From positions 1 through 64,000 of the forward strand of contig PNLP01000040.1 in assembly GCA_013823135.1 (NCBI GenBank): DNA of 64,000 bases, given 5' to 3'. The notes beneath the pieces are model-generated. The model saw only the letters and a list, made by a program, of their open reading frames with translations, was not told the DNA's origin and searched no databases. The translations under genes were made by a program, and so were the position numbers. Each line of letters begins with the position of its first letter. Position 1 is the stretch's first letter. Origin of the DNA: Planctomycetaceae bacterium. GTDB lineage: Bacteria; Planctomycetota; Planctomycetia; Gemmatales; Gemmataceae. Positions 8,700 to 18,329 of the stretch are shown here, piece after piece.

Positions 8700-9824
8700 T
8701 CACTTCGCGACAGGCACAAACTTCACGCAGACGCACTTGCTCACGGGAACCGTCGTTCCCGTTTCCTTCCCCGCGCCAGTCGTGGCGTCCAGCGCCCACA
8801 CGCCGACCTTGCCACCGTCCTGGCTGGCGATCAGCATCCACTTGCCGCTCGGGTCGATGTTGAAGTTGCGGGGGATCTTGATGTCGCCCGTGATGTGCCC
8901 GGCCACGGTCAGCTTGCGATCCTCTCCGACCTTGAACACCGCGACGCTGTTGTGCCCGCGGTTCGAAACGTAAACGAACTTCCCGTTCGGCGACAGAATG
9001 CACTCGGCCGTCGAGTTCCCCTTCACCGGCTGGGGCAGGGTGGAGAGCGATTGAACCGTCTTGCCGCCCTTTTCACCCAACTCGATGACGTTCACGGTCG
9101 AGTCGAGCTCGCCGCAAACGTAAGCGAACTTGCCGTCGGGAGCGATGGCGATGTGTCGCGGGCCGGACCCCGGCGGCGTGCTGATGTCGTCGGACTTGGT
9201 TTCGGTCACGGTGTTCTTGGCGGCATCCAGTGCGAACACTTTCACCTTGTCGAGCCCGAGGTCAACGCTCACGGCCACGTTGCCGGCAGGTGTGAAGAAC
9301 CCGCAGTGGGAGTGCGGTTCTTTCTGGCGGGCGGGGTTGGCACCCATCCCCTCGTGCTGGAAGAAGGCGATCTTCTCGGCGAGCTTGCCGTCTTCGCCGA
9401 GTCGGTAGAATGCGGTGCTGCCGCCGCCGTAGTTGGCGACGATGGCGTGCGTCCCCTTGGGGTGGATGGAAATGTGGCAGGGGCCGCCGCCGCCGCTCAG
9501 CAGTTCGTTCAGTTTCTCGAGCTTCCCGGTCTTGGCGTCGAGCGAGAAAGCGACAACGGGGCCGCCGGTTTTCCCGCCACCCTCGCCGACCGCGTACAGG
9601 AACTTGTTGTTCGGGTGAATGGTGACGAACGAGGGGCTCCCCATCTCCGCGGCGAGCTCTGGCTCGCTGAGTTTCCCGGTGGCGCTGTCGAACTTGGACC
9701 GGTAGATCCCCTTGCTGCCGTCCTTGCCGGTGTAGGTGCCGAAGAACACCCACGACTCGTCGGCCGAGGCACTGCTGGCGACAAGGAGGGCGACCGCAAC
9801 GGCTGCGGTGCGAGAGAGAGTCAT
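8700..9824 (-). CDS. Lactonase-family (YbhE-like) secreted beta-propeller protein
   Basis: The 374-aa protein has a signal peptide (MTLSRTAAVAVALLVASSASA) and the seven-bladed lactonase-family fold. Visible motifs are FFGTYTGKDGSKGIYRSKFD, GGGGPCHISIHPKGTHAIVANYGGGS, PHSHCGFFTPAGNVAVSVDLGLDKV and GPRHIAIAPDGKFAYVCGE. E. coli members hydrolyse 6-phosphogluconolactone, but secreted planctomycete members with this fold may act on other lactones. GAGG lies eight bases before the ATG. It converges on the small helical gene and is divergent from the DUF1080 gene at 9939, about 115 bp away. Confidence 0.88.
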   Translation of the reverse strand: MTLSRTAAVAVALLVASSASADESWVFFGTYTGKDGSKGIYRSKFDSATGKLSEPELAAEMGSPSFVTIHPNNKFLYAVGEGGGKTGGPVVAFSLDAKTGKLEKLNELLSGGGGPCHISIHPKGTHAIVANYGGGSTAFYRLGEDGKLAEKIAFFQHEGMGANPARQKEPHSHCGFFTPAGNVAVSVDLGLDKVKVFALDAAKNTVTETKSDDISTPPGSGPRHIAIAPDGKFAYVCGELDSTVNVIELGEKGGKTVQSLSTLPQPVKGNSTAECILSPNGKFVYVSNRGHNSVAVFKVGEDRKLTVAGHITGDIKIPRNFNIDPSGKWMLIASQDGGKVGVWALDATTGAGKETGTTVPVSKCVCVKFVPVAK

Positions 9825-9938
9825 CGAAAAACCTCAAGTTGTGTGGTAAAAACGATTCCCCCGACGGGGAAGCGGGTTGATGATAGTGGCCCCGGGCCGC
9901 GAAGTGATACGAAAATCGGTCATCTGAAGGAAGCTGCC

Positions 9939-10676
9939 ATGCGTCTTGCACTCTCCGCCGCGTTCATGAGTTCGGTGATTCTACTTTCCAACACGGCCGC
10001 TGATGAAAAATCCGCCGAGGGTTGGATCGATCTGATGAAGACCGATGCCTGGAAGAAAGTTGATCCGAAATGGATCTTCACCGATGAAGTGAAGCTGAAC
10101 CCCGAGAAGGCCAACCGCCTCGCCGCGAAATCCAAGGAAGGCGGCACGATCTGGGTGAACGCGGACACGGGCCGGCTACCAGACCTTTACACGAAGGAAG
10201 CCTTCGGCGACTGCGAGGTACACGTCGAATTTCTGATCGCGAAGGGCTCCAACGCGGGGATCAAGTTACACGGCGTCTACGAGATTCAGATCCTCGACAG
10301 CTTCGGAACCAAGAAGAAACTCACCGGCGACAGCATGGGCGGCATCTACCCGCGAGCCGACGCCAAGATGGGTTACAAGCACATCGACGAGGGGATCGCC
10401 CCGAAGGTCAACGCGGCCAAGGCTCCTGGCGAGTGGCAAACGCTCGACGTGGTGTGGAAGTCGCCACGGTTCGATGAGAAGGGCGATAAGACGGCCGACG
10501 CGATGGTCGTGAAGGCAACCCTCAACGGCGAGGTGATCCACGAGAACCAGGCGTTGAAGACGCCGACTGGCGCGAACTGGACACTGAAAGAGACGGCAAA
10601 CGGGCCGTTCATGTTTCAGGCCGATCACGGCCCTGTCGCCTTCCGCAACCTGAAGATCCGCAGCAAGAAAGAGTGA
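9939..10676 (+). CDS. DUF1080 (3-keto-disaccharide hydrolase-like) secreted protein
   Basis: The ATG at 9939 yields a 245-aa protein with a signal peptide (MRLALSAAFMSSVILLSNTAADE). The DUF1080 concanavalin-like core is clear: FGDCEVHVEFLIAKGSNAGIKLHGVYEIQILDSFG, GGIYPRADAKMGYKHI, GEWQTLDVVWKSPRF and a C-terminal FQADHGPVAFRNLKIRSKK. The family includes 3-keto-glucoside hydrolases and many uncharacterised carbohydrate-binding or hydrolysing proteins. The frame is open far upstream (to 8322) across antisense sequence, so an automated call could wrongly fuse it to the small helical protein; the signal peptide fixes the start. Confidence 0.88.
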   Translation: MRLALSAAFMSSVILLSNTAADEKSAEGWIDLMKTDAWKKVDPKWIFTDEVKLNPEKANRLAAKSKEGGTIWVNADTGRLPDLYTKEAFGDCEVHVEFLIAKGSNAGIKLHGVYEIQILDSFGTKKKLTGDSMGGIYPRADAKMGYKHIDEGIAPKVNAAKAPGEWQTLDVVWKSPRFDEKGDKTADAMVVKATLNGEVIHENQALKTPTGANWTLKETANGPFMFQADHGPVAFRNLKIRSKKE

Positions 10677-10679
10677 CGA

Positions 10680-11729
10680 TCACGGAAGCGGAATGTTCTT
10701 GAGCACGAACGGGATCGTGAATTCCGATAGCGGTCCCGGTGTCTCGCAAATGAGCGACCAACCCTTTGCAGTGGGGACCGCGTTTGCGAGCAACTTGAAC
10801 CGATAGGTCGCGGCTACTCGTCGCCCAGATGCAATCACGTCGTCGTTGTCGGGTTCGTAAATACTCCCATTGGGATCGATGAGGCGAAGCCGGTTGTCGC
10901 GAAGCCACTTCTGCTCCTCGAAACTCTCGAAGTTCGGCTGGTTCTCCGGATACGTGAGATCGAGCACAGCATCCCAAGTGCCGCCGACCTTCTCGAACGA
11001 CCGGAGCGTAACACCGACACCCGCTTCCGCCTGCGTGATGGGGAACTTGCCCGCGAGTTCCTTGAACGAGAAGGCGAGCATTCTTTCGGAAGCGGTTGCC
11101 CGGAATTCGCCTGCGAGAGTCGCGATTTTCTTGGTGTCGCGTGTGAGGCCACTGAGCCTGACCTTCATGTCGGTTATGGAGGTTGTCGGATAGTGCCGCG
11201 AACCAGCGGTCTCCACTTTGAGAACTGTACCACGATTATCTTCGGCCTTGGTTATCTTGGGTTGGCTGTCGATTCGGAAGACGGGCACACGCGGTTCCCA
11301 GTGTACGTCCATCTCGATCTCGTGGAACGACAGCCCTTGATCGAGGAGTAGCCGACCGGTTATCGTTCGTGGCACGAGTCGAAACGGACCGTTGACCGCC
11401 GAGACCTCGCGGCCCGCCGATGGTGATGAGAGGACGACAGTTCGGCCGCCGTCGCGGAGACTAAGCCTGACCTTGGCGCCATCGGCAGCAGTTTCGAGCG
11501 CTTCCCAAAGGGGCACACCGTCGTAGGTCGGCTTGAATTTGGCCCTCGCGACTTCCGGTTGCTCGATTTTCACCGACAGCCCAGCAGAAGATTTCGAGAG
11601 TTCCGTGGCAACAACTTCGAGCGTCGCACTCTCTTTCTTGAGCGTGATTACAGTGGGCTTTATAGATGGCGCAAGGGGCTGCGCGAAAGCTGCCCCAGAG
11701 AGAACTAGGATCACGAACGAAGTTCGCAT
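10680..11729 (-). CDS. Secreted protein with STN-like N-terminal domain
   Basis: This 349-aa protein has a signal peptide (MRTSFVILVLSGAAFAQ). Residues about 25-105 (ITLKKESATLEVVATELSKSSAGLSVKIEQPEVARAKFKPTYDGVPLWEALETAADGAKVRLSLRDG) resemble the short STN fold seen in secretins and TonB receptors, in which a weakly conserved helix is followed by a strand ending in the signature of a low-complexity loop. The remainder is beta-rich and unassigned. No pore-forming secretin domain is present. It converges tail to tail with the DUF1080 gene (3-bp gap) and is divergent from aceE. Function unknown. Confidence 0.65.
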   Translation of the reverse strand: MRTSFVILVLSGAAFAQPLAPSIKPTVITLKKESATLEVVATELSKSSAGLSVKIEQPEVARAKFKPTYDGVPLWEALETAADGAKVRLSLRDGGRTVVLSSPSAGREVSAVNGPFRLVPRTITGRLLLDQGLSFHEIEMDVHWEPRVPVFRIDSQPKITKAEDNRGTVLKVETAGSRHYPTTSITDMKVRLSGLTRDTKKIATLAGEFRATASERMLAFSFKELAGKFPITQAEAGVGVTLRSFEKVGGTWDAVLDLTYPENQPNFESFEEQKWLRDNRLRLIDPNGSIYEPDNDDVIASGRRVAATYRFKLLANAVPTAKGWSLICETPGPLSEFTIPFVLKNIPLP

Positions 11730-11893
11730 GGAACAGTCTCAAGAGTTTCGTTTAGTGTTCGGCTAAACGGGTGTTCTCCACTCGTGTAGACGAGCCGGAA
11801 GCCCGGAACTATCTTAACCCTGCGACCTGGGTGGTACCACGCCCGCGAGCAGAACAGTCCCACAGACCCACGGCTTCGCTCCCGGAGATGTCA

Positions 11894-14713
11894 ATGCACG
11901 CGAGCCCCGACGTGTTGGCCAACCGGAATTCCCGCCTTCCCGAGGATAACGATCCGCAGGAAACCGCCGAATGGCTCGATGCGATGGAGGCGGTTCTGAA
12001 GTACGGTGGCCCAGAACGGGCACGGTACATTCTCGAATCGCTCGTCGCCAAGGTCGCCAAGCTCGGTCAATCGCGCATCCCGACCGGAATCACCACGCCT
12101 TACGTCAATACGATTCCGATTGAAGATCAGCCGCTGTTCCCGGGCGAACGCGGCATCGAACGCCGAATCAAGAGTATCGTCCGCTGGAACGCGATGGCGA
12201 TGGTGCTCAAGGCGAACAAGACGACAAACGTCGGCGGGCATATCTCCACTTTCGCGAGTGCAGCGACGCTGTACGAAATCGGCTTCAACCACTTTTTCCA
12301 TGGCCGCACCGAAGGTCACCCCGGCGATGTCGTGTTCTTCCAGGGCCACGCCAGCCCCGGAATGTACTCGCGGGCATTTGTGGAAGGGCGGCTCTCGGAA
12401 GGGCAACTCACAAACTTCCGCCAGGAACTGAAGCCAGGCGGTGGGTTGAGTAGTTATCCGCACCCCTGGCTCATGCCCGACTTCTGGCAGTACCCGACCG
12501 TCAGTATGGGCCTCGGCCCGATCATGAGTATCTACCACGCCCGCTATAACCGCTATCTCCGTGATCGGGAATTGTCGGTTGCTGCAGGTGAAGCCCGCGT
12601 GTGGGCGTTCCTTGGCGACGGAGAATGCGACGAACCCGAAAGCCTCGGGGCAATCAGTCTCGCGGGCCGCGAGAAACTCGACAACCTGACGTGGGTCATC
12701 AACTGCAACTTGCAGCGGCTCGATGGTCCGGTTCGCGGCAACGGTAAGATTATTCAGGAACTCGAAGGCGTGTTCCGTGGGGCTGGCTGGAACGTCATCA
12801 AGGTCATCTGGGGTTCGGACTGGGATCGCATTCTCAAGAACGACCACACCGGGGCACTCGCCCGCCGCATGATGGAAGTTGTCGATGGTGAATACACAGA
12901 GTATGTCGGCCGCGACATGCGGGTCAATGGTGAGAAGTTGATCAGCGAGGAAGAAGACGCCGCACGCCGGGGCCGCTTTATCCGCAACACGTTCTTCAAT
13001 ACACCCGAGTTGAAAGCACTTGTCGAGGATATGTCGGACGCTCAGATTGCGGCGTTGAAACGCGGCGGTCACGACCCGCTCAAGGTGTATGCCGCTTATA
13101 AAACCGCTGTCGAACACAAGGGCCAGCCGACGGTCATTCTCGTCAAAACGGTTAAGGGTTACGGCATTCCGGGCGACGGTGGGCAAGGCAAGTTTACCAC
13201 ACACCAGTTGAAAAAGCTCACGGTTCAGATCGAGGCCGAGCCGAACCTCTCGCCAGAGGAATACGCGAAGAAGCAGACACACGCTGGCCTTCGCCAGTTC
13301 CGCGACCGCTTTGAACTGCCTTTCACCGATGCCCAACTCGACGATATTCCATTCTACCGCCCAGCCGACGACAGCCCCGAGATGAAGTACATCCGGGCAC
13401 GCCGCAAGACGCTTGGTGGTCCGCAGCCGTTCCGAAACAACAAGTTCGTGCCGTGCCAGCCACCTGAACGCAAGAGCTTCGAACGACTGTACGCCGCAAC
13501 GGTGCAGGGGAAGGGTGCCTCCACGACACTCCAGTGGGTCAACCTGATGACCCAACTCTGTCGCGACCCGCACGTCGGGAAACTCCTGGTGCCGATCGTG
13601 CCGGACGAGGGTCAGACGTTCGGCATGCCGCCGATGTACAAGACCTTCGGCATGTACTCGTCCGTAGGGCAGACGTACACACCAGTCGATAAAGGGTCGA
13701 TGACCGAGTATCGCGAAAGCACGACCGGTCAGATTCTCCAGGAAGGGATCAACGAAGCTGGCAGCATGTGTAGTTTCATCGCCGCAGGCACTGCGTATAG
13801 CACGCACGGCGTGAACACGATCCCGTTTTACATCTACTATTCCATGTTCGGGTTTCAGCGAATCGGCGATCTGGCGTGGGCCGCAGCAGACGCTCGTTGC
13901 CGTGGCTTCATGATGGGCGCGACCGCTGGTCGCACGACCATCAATGGCGAAGGGCTCCAGCACGAGGATGGTCACAGCCACCTTCAGGCGATGACAATTC
14001 CGACATGCCGCGCCTACGACCCCGCGTTCGGCTACGAACTCGCGGTCATCATCGAAGAAGGCATCAACGCGATGTATGTCCGCGGCGAGGAGTGCTTCTA
14101 CTACCTTACCGTTTACAACGAAGCTTACGACATGCCGGCGATGCCCAGTGACAATGTTCGCGATGGCATCATCAAGGGCCTTTACGCGGTGAAGACGGTG
14201 AAGCCTGATGGAGCCAAGCACGAGGTGCAACTCCTCGGCAGTGGCGTGATCCTGAACGAAGCCTTGCGGGCGCAGAAGATCCTCGCCGAGAAGTACGGAA
14301 TCGCGAGCACGGTCTATAGCGCGACAAGTTACCAGATGCTTCGCAAGGATGCTCTGGAGTGTGCTCGCCACAACCGCTTGCATCCTGAAGCAACCGCGAA
14401 GGTGCCATACGTCACGCAAGTGCTGGGTAAGACGGCGGGGCCGATCGTCGCCACCAGCGATTACATGCGAACGCTCGCCGAACAGGTCTCTCCATTCCTG
14501 GGTGGTCGGATGCTCGCGTTGGGCACCGACGGATTCGGCCGATCCGAAACCCGGAAGGCGCTGCGTCGGTTCTTCGAGGTAGACGCAGAGCATGTCGCGG
14601 TTGCGGCCCTGCATGCACTGGCCGAGCGAGGTGAACTCGATCGTGCGACAGTTGCCAAGGCGGTGAAGGATCTCGGCCTGAACCCAGATGCCCCGCACCC
14701 GTGGACAGTGTGA
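11894..14713 (+). CDS. aceE: Pyruvate dehydrogenase E1 component, homodimeric type
   Basis: AceE decarboxylates pyruvate with thiamine diphosphate and passes the acetyl group to the lipoyl domain of E2. The frame opens at 11771, but GGAG at 11884-11887 sits six bases before ATG 11894 (MHASPDVLANRNS), giving 939 aa; ATG 11888 is an alternative. The ThDP-binding motif GDGECDEP...INCN is at about residues 241-275. Other E1 segments are FQGHASPGMYSRAFVEGRL, YPHPWLMPDFWQYPTVSMGLGP, VKTVKGYGIPGDGG and GEGLQHEDGHSHL. It matches the single-chain proteobacterial-type E1 rather than the alpha/beta type. aceF follows after 78 bp. No PdhR-like regulator is near. Confidence 0.96.
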   Translation: MHASPDVLANRNSRLPEDNDPQETAEWLDAMEAVLKYGGPERARYILESLVAKVAKLGQSRIPTGITTPYVNTIPIEDQPLFPGERGIERRIKSIVRWNAMAMVLKANKTTNVGGHISTFASAATLYEIGFNHFFHGRTEGHPGDVVFFQGHASPGMYSRAFVEGRLSEGQLTNFRQELKPGGGLSSYPHPWLMPDFWQYPTVSMGLGPIMSIYHARYNRYLRDRELSVAAGEARVWAFLGDGECDEPESLGAISLAGREKLDNLTWVINCNLQRLDGPVRGNGKIIQELEGVFRGAGWNVIKVIWGSDWDRILKNDHTGALARRMMEVVDGEYTEYVGRDMRVNGEKLISEEEDAARRGRFIRNTFFNTPELKALVEDMSDAQIAALKRGGHDPLKVYAAYKTAVEHKGQPTVILVKTVKGYGIPGDGGQGKFTTHQLKKLTVQIEAEPNLSPEEYAKKQTHAGLRQFRDRFELPFTDAQLDDIPFYRPADDSPEMKYIRARRKTLGGPQPFRNNKFVPCQPPERKSFERLYAATVQGKGASTTLQWVNLMTQLCRDPHVGKLLVPIVPDEGQTFGMPPMYKTFGMYSSVGQTYTPVDKGSMTEYRESTTGQILQEGINEAGSMCSFIAAGTAYSTHGVNTIPFYIYYSMFGFQRIGDLAWAAADARCRGFMMGATAGRTTINGEGLQHEDGHSHLQAMTIPTCRAYDPAFGYELAVIIEEGINAMYVRGEECFYYLTVYNEAYDMPAMPSDNVRDGIIKGLYAVKTVKPDGAKHEVQLLGSGVILNEALRAQKILAEKYGIASTVYSATSYQMLRKDALECARHNRLHPEATAKVPYVTQVLGKTAGPIVATSDYMRTLAEQVSPFLGGRMLALGTDGFGRSETRKALRRFFEVDAEHVAVAALHALAERGELDRATVAKAVKDLGLNPDAPHPWTV

Positions 14714-14748
14714 TCGAGTGCGGAACGCGGAATAACAAACCAGCACCG

Positions 14749-14775
14749 CTTAGCCGCGACGCGCAGCGGAGCGCG
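14749..14775 (+). repeat. Short intergenic repeat, copy 2 of 4
   Basis: CTTAGCCGCGACGCGCAGCG then GAGCGCG lies in the 78-bp gap between aceE and aceF. It shares the TAGCCGCGAC and GGAGCG blocks with copies at 5622, 44244 and 47870; the middle differs but keeps self-complementarity (CGCG...GCGC). Confidence 0.65.
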
Positions 14776-14791
14776 TGACCACGAGGAACGC

Positions 14792-16447
14792 ATGGAATTT
14801 CGACTTCAGAGTCTCGGTGAGGGAATCGAGTCCGCGACTGTTACGGGTGTGTTGGTGAAGCCCGGCGACACGGTCAAAGCCGGTCAGCCGGTGTTGTCCG
14901 TGGAGACCGAAAAGGCGGGCATGGAGATCGAAGCCGACGCCGCTGGAGTCATCGGGCAGATTCACGTCAAGCCCGGCGACAAGATCCCCGTGGGAGGGCT
15001 TCTCCTCACGCTCAACGGGAGCGAAAAGGCTGCCCCCGCCCCGCAGCCGAAGTCGCCTTCGCCCCCGCCCGCGGCTTCCACTTCAACGCCGAAAGCGGCC
15101 GCGAGTCCACCGCCTCCCCCAGTCGCAACACAGCAACCTGTGGCGGCAGCCGCAAGTGCCGATCTGAAGTTGCCCAATCTTGGTGAAGGGATCGAAGGCG
15201 GTACGGTCACGGGTATCCTCGTGAAAGTCGGCGACTCTGTAAAAGCCGGTCAACCCGTCGTCTCGATCGAAACGGAGAAGGCGGGCGTCGAAGTCGAGGC
15301 CGAGTCCGCGGGTGTTGTCGAAGCCATTCACATAAAACTTGGCGACAAGGTTCCCGTCGGCGGCAAACTCCTCGCGATCAAGGGAGCGGGTGCGGCAAGT
15401 CCAACAAACTCTGCACCTGTTACTCCCACGGCCGCTCCAATTGCACCTGTCAACTCCGCTCACATTTCGCAAAAGTTAGCTTCGGATAATGGGACAGCAT
15501 CTGCGGCCGCAACCAAGACCCTCGTCGCTGCTGGACCTGCAACCCGTCGTCTCGCTCGCAAGCTTGGCGTTGTGCTCTCCGAAGTGAAGGGTAGTGGTCG
15601 TGGTGATCGCGTTACCATTGAAGATGTGATGGCGTTTGTGAAGTCGGAACGCGAGCAAGTTAAGCAAGGCGGAATCGCTACAGCGTTCAGTGGAAGCATC
15701 GTTAACACGTTCACCCTCCCGCCATTGCCGGACTTCACCAAGTTTGGTGCGGTCGAAGTGAAAGAAGTCGCAACGATCCGGCAAACGATCGCGAAGAACC
15801 TCACGGCTGGCTGGCGGACCATGCCGATGGTCACGCAGCACGACCTCGCCGACATCACTGACCTCGAAGCTGCACGCAAGCGAATTGTCGATACGCTGCC
15901 GAAGGGTTCACCCAAGATCACGATGACCGTGCTTGCCATCAAGGCGTGTGTCGCGGCGCTGCGGGAGTTCCCGAGCTTCAACAGCAGCTACGACATGAAC
16001 GCCGGAAAGCTGATCCTCAAAAAGTACTTCTCTATCGGCATTGCCGTGGATACGGAACGCGGTCTCGTCGTTCCTGTGATCAAGGACGCCGATAAGAAGG
16101 GGATACGCGATCTCGCCGCCGAGGTCGTGGCACTCGCCGAGAAGGCACGAACCGGCAAGCTGACGATTCCCGAGATGCAAGGCGGCACATTCACGATCAC
16201 GAACCTTGGCGGCATCGGCGGCACTGGATTCACGCCGCTCGTGAACTACCCCGAAGTTGCCATCCTTGGTCTGTCGAAGTCTAGTATGCAACCGGTCGTG
16301 AAGGATGGTTCTATCGTTGCACGCCTGATGATGCCGCTAAGCCTCACTTACGATCACCGCGTCATCGACGGTGCCGACGGCTGCCGGTTCACCGTGCGAC
16401 TCGCCCAACTCTTCAGCGATCCGCTGCGGTTGTTGATGGAAACGTGA
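14792..16447 (+). CDS. aceF: Dihydrolipoamide acetyltransferase (PDH E2)
   Basis: E2 transfers the acetyl group to CoA and forms the core of the complex. The 551-aa protein has two N-terminal lipoyl domains with lipoyl lysines in ETEKAGM (K41) and ETEKAGV (K163), linked by Ala/Pro-rich segments (about 80-125 and 205-245). A peripheral-subunit-binding domain follows (PATRRLARKLGVVLSEVKGSG, about 247-285), then the catalytic domain with the active-site HxxxDG motif (YDHRVIDGADG, His about 522). GAGGAACGC precedes the ATG. It is co-directional with aceE. The E3 subunit (lpd) is not in the window. Confidence 0.96.
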   Translation: MEFRLQSLGEGIESATVTGVLVKPGDTVKAGQPVLSVETEKAGMEIEADAAGVIGQIHVKPGDKIPVGGLLLTLNGSEKAAPAPQPKSPSPPPAASTSTPKAAASPPPPPVATQQPVAAAASADLKLPNLGEGIEGGTVTGILVKVGDSVKAGQPVVSIETEKAGVEVEAESAGVVEAIHIKLGDKVPVGGKLLAIKGAGAASPTNSAPVTPTAAPIAPVNSAHISQKLASDNGTASAAATKTLVAAGPATRRLARKLGVVLSEVKGSGRGDRVTIEDVMAFVKSEREQVKQGGIATAFSGSIVNTFTLPPLPDFTKFGAVEVKEVATIRQTIAKNLTAGWRTMPMVTQHDLADITDLEAARKRIVDTLPKGSPKITMTVLAIKACVAALREFPSFNSSYDMNAGKLILKKYFSIGIAVDTERGLVVPVIKDADKKGIRDLAAEVVALAEKARTGKLTIPEMQGGTFTITNLGGIGGTGFTPLVNYPEVAILGLSKSSMQPVVKDGSIVARLMMPLSLTYDHRVIDGADGCRFTVRLAQLFSDPLRLLMET

Positions 16448-16455
16448 TACCAGGA

Positions 16456-16475
16456 CCACCCACCAGATTGGGTGG
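16456..16475 (+). terminator. Weak hairpin after aceF
   Basis: CCACCCA (16456-16462) pairs with TGGGTGG (16469-16475) around a 6-nt loop, a few bases after the aceF stop. There is no U-run, so termination here is uncertain. Confidence 0.35.
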
Positions 16476-16494
16476 ACTTCCAACGAGCTAACCC

Positions 16495-17811
16495 ATGTCA
16501 TCCGGCACACGCTCCCTCTCCGCCGTGATGCTCTCGGTCGCGGCGTTCGCACTTGCACTCTCGGTGCGAACCCCAGGTGAACAACAACCAGAATCCCCGA
16601 GTGTCGCCCCATCTCCTTCTGTCGCTCCCTCCTACTGGAAGGGGAATCTGCACACGCATTCCCTCTGGAGCGATGGCGACGACTTCCCCGAGATGATCAC
16701 CGATTGGTACAAGTCGCACGGTTACAACTTCCTCGGCCTCACCGAACACAACGTCATCGCCGATGGTGACAAGTGGAGCGATGCTGAGACAACTCCGACA
16801 CGCAAATTGGCGGTCAAGAAATACGTCGAACGGTTCGGCACTCGGTGGGCCGAGTTCCGCACGGTTGGCGAGAAGAAGCAGGTACGACTCAAGCCACTCT
16901 CCGAGTTCCGCAGTCACTTTGAGGAACCCGGTAAGTTCTTGATGATTCCAAGCGAAGAGATCACGCACAGCTACGCGAAGCGGCCGATCCACATGAATGG
17001 AATCAACATCCGCGACGTGATCAAGCCGCTCGACGGTAAGGACGCAATCGAGACGATCACCGTGAACTTGCGTCAGGTTACGGACCAGCGAAAAAAGACG
17101 GGCCGTGCGATGATCGGGTTCCTGAACCATCCCAACTTCGGCTGGGGTGTGCGAGCCGAGGAGTTACTTGTGGTGCCTGAACTCGGGTACTTCGAGATCT
17201 TCAACGGCCACCCGGGCGTTCGCAATTACGGCGATGCTACTCACGCCGCGTGCGAGCGAGTGTGGGACATCACAAACGCCTTGCGACTTGGCAAGCACGG
17301 TCTCGGTGTCGTCTACGGGATGGCGACAGACGATGCACATGGCTACCACGAGTTTGGAGTGGGGAAAGTGAATCCAGGCCGTGGATGGGTGATGGTAAAA
17401 AGCCCACATCTCACAGCAGAAGGTGTGGTGAGGGGGTTAGAGTCTGGCGACTTCTATGCGACTACAGGAGTTTTGCTCGACGAAGTCATATGCACCGGGA
17501 AAGAGATTCGTCTGGCCATACGGAAGGAACCGGGAGTGAGCTACAAGACCCAATTTTTCGCAACGATGAATGACGTGAAACTCGACCCGATCCCAAAATT
17601 GGACAAGGATGGGAAGCCCCTCGCGGTGACGGCGGACTACTCAGCAGACATCGGGAAGTTAGTTCGGGAATCGACTGATGCGCAGCCGAGTTACACGCTC
17701 ACCGGTAACGAACTCTATGTCCGTGCCAAAGTGACATCGAGTAAGCTGCATCCCAATCCGTATGAAAAAGGCGACTTTGAAGTTGCGTGGACGCAACCCA
17801 TTTTGCCGTGA
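16495..17811 (+). CDS. Secreted PHP-domain (metal-dependent phosphoesterase-like) protein
   Basis: The 438-aa protein has a signal peptide (MSSGTRSLSAVMLSVAAFALALS) and then the PHP metal-binding pattern: GNLHTHSLWSDGDDFPEMITDWYKSHGYNFLGLTEHN, with later histidine motifs (GFLNHPNFGW, MATDDAHGYHEFG). PHP domains hydrolyse phosphoester bonds using two or three metals. The export signal argues for a periplasmic substrate. The C-terminal part (about 290-438) is beta-rich and unassigned. It follows aceF by 47 bp and ends 5 bp from the convergent ATC-hydrolase-like gene. The substrate cannot be deduced. Confidence 0.85.
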   Translation: MSSGTRSLSAVMLSVAAFALALSVRTPGEQQPESPSVAPSPSVAPSYWKGNLHTHSLWSDGDDFPEMITDWYKSHGYNFLGLTEHNVIADGDKWSDAETTPTRKLAVKKYVERFGTRWAEFRTVGEKKQVRLKPLSEFRSHFEEPGKFLMIPSEEITHSYAKRPIHMNGINIRDVIKPLDGKDAIETITVNLRQVTDQRKKTGRAMIGFLNHPNFGWGVRAEELLVVPELGYFEIFNGHPGVRNYGDATHAACERVWDITNALRLGKHGLGVVYGMATDDAHGYHEFGVGKVNPGRGWVMVKSPHLTAEGVVRGLESGDFYATTGVLLDEVICTGKEIRLAIRKEPGVSYKTQFFATMNDVKLDPIPKLDKDGKPLAVTADYSADIGKLVRESTDAQPSYTLTGNELYVRAKVTSSKLHPNPYEKGDFEVAWTQPILP

Positions 17812-17816
17812 GTCAA

Positions 17817-18305
17817 TTAATCGTTAGTTCCCTCACGCTTGACATCCCGATACCGAAAGTCACAGTGGGAGGCGCCTTCCATAATAGTCTGCGTGCGGGT
17901 CAAACCGATCTCGGAGTTAAACCCCTCAATCATTGCGGCATCGCGATTGCAGGAGAGCAGCGGCCCAAGGTCGGCTAGTCCGAGCCGATGATACATCTCG
18001 GCAAATTGGCAGCAAGTCACATTAAACTCGAGTGCTGCCTCGTCATCACGGAGCACGGTTAGTTCCAGGGCTTTGCCTTCTGTCCACTTGTGAACAATGT
18101 GCTTGAATTGCGAGAGCGTTCTCCCGGTTTCTGCGGAGACGCGACCAGCCTGTCGTGCGAGGTCAAGGATCACATCCGTTAAGATTTTCCTCGCTCGGTC
18201 TTCACCAACTTCGACCGCAAATGCGCGGTAAATGGGGGCGATAACCTTCGCCTCCACTTCACGCTGTTGGAGCAGCGGTAGGGGTATTGGTGTCGTGGGA
18301 AACAT
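17817..18305 (-). CDS. L-2-amino-thiazoline-4-carboxylic acid hydrolase-like protein
   Basis: The 162-aa protein resembles the ATC hydrolase family (PF14196). It has an N-terminal helical region (REVEAKVIAPIYRAFAVEVGEDRARKILTDVILDLARQAG), a central CCQFAEMYHRLGLADLGPLLSCNRDAAMIEGFN segment and the terminal GASHCDFRYRD, matching the family's Cys-containing end. Characterised members open the thiazoline ring on the way to L-cysteine, but most family members are untested. It is the second gene after the PDZ protein on this strand (24-bp gap), and so probably co-transcribed. Confidence 0.7.
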   Translation of the reverse strand: MFPTTPIPLPLLQQREVEAKVIAPIYRAFAVEVGEDRARKILTDVILDLARQAGRVSAETGRTLSQFKHIVHKWTEGKALELTVLRDDEAALEFNVTCCQFAEMYHRLGLADLGPLLSCNRDAAMIEGFNSEIGLTRTQTIMEGASHCDFRYRDVKREGTND

Positions 18306-18329
18306 TCTAATTTCCGATTGGGGTTATTA

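Noticed and set aside
11891..14746. 951-codon minus-strand open frame opposite aceE
   Set aside because: A shadow of GC-rich coding DNA: aceE on the plus strand has full family motifs throughout, and the minus frame has no domain or signal.
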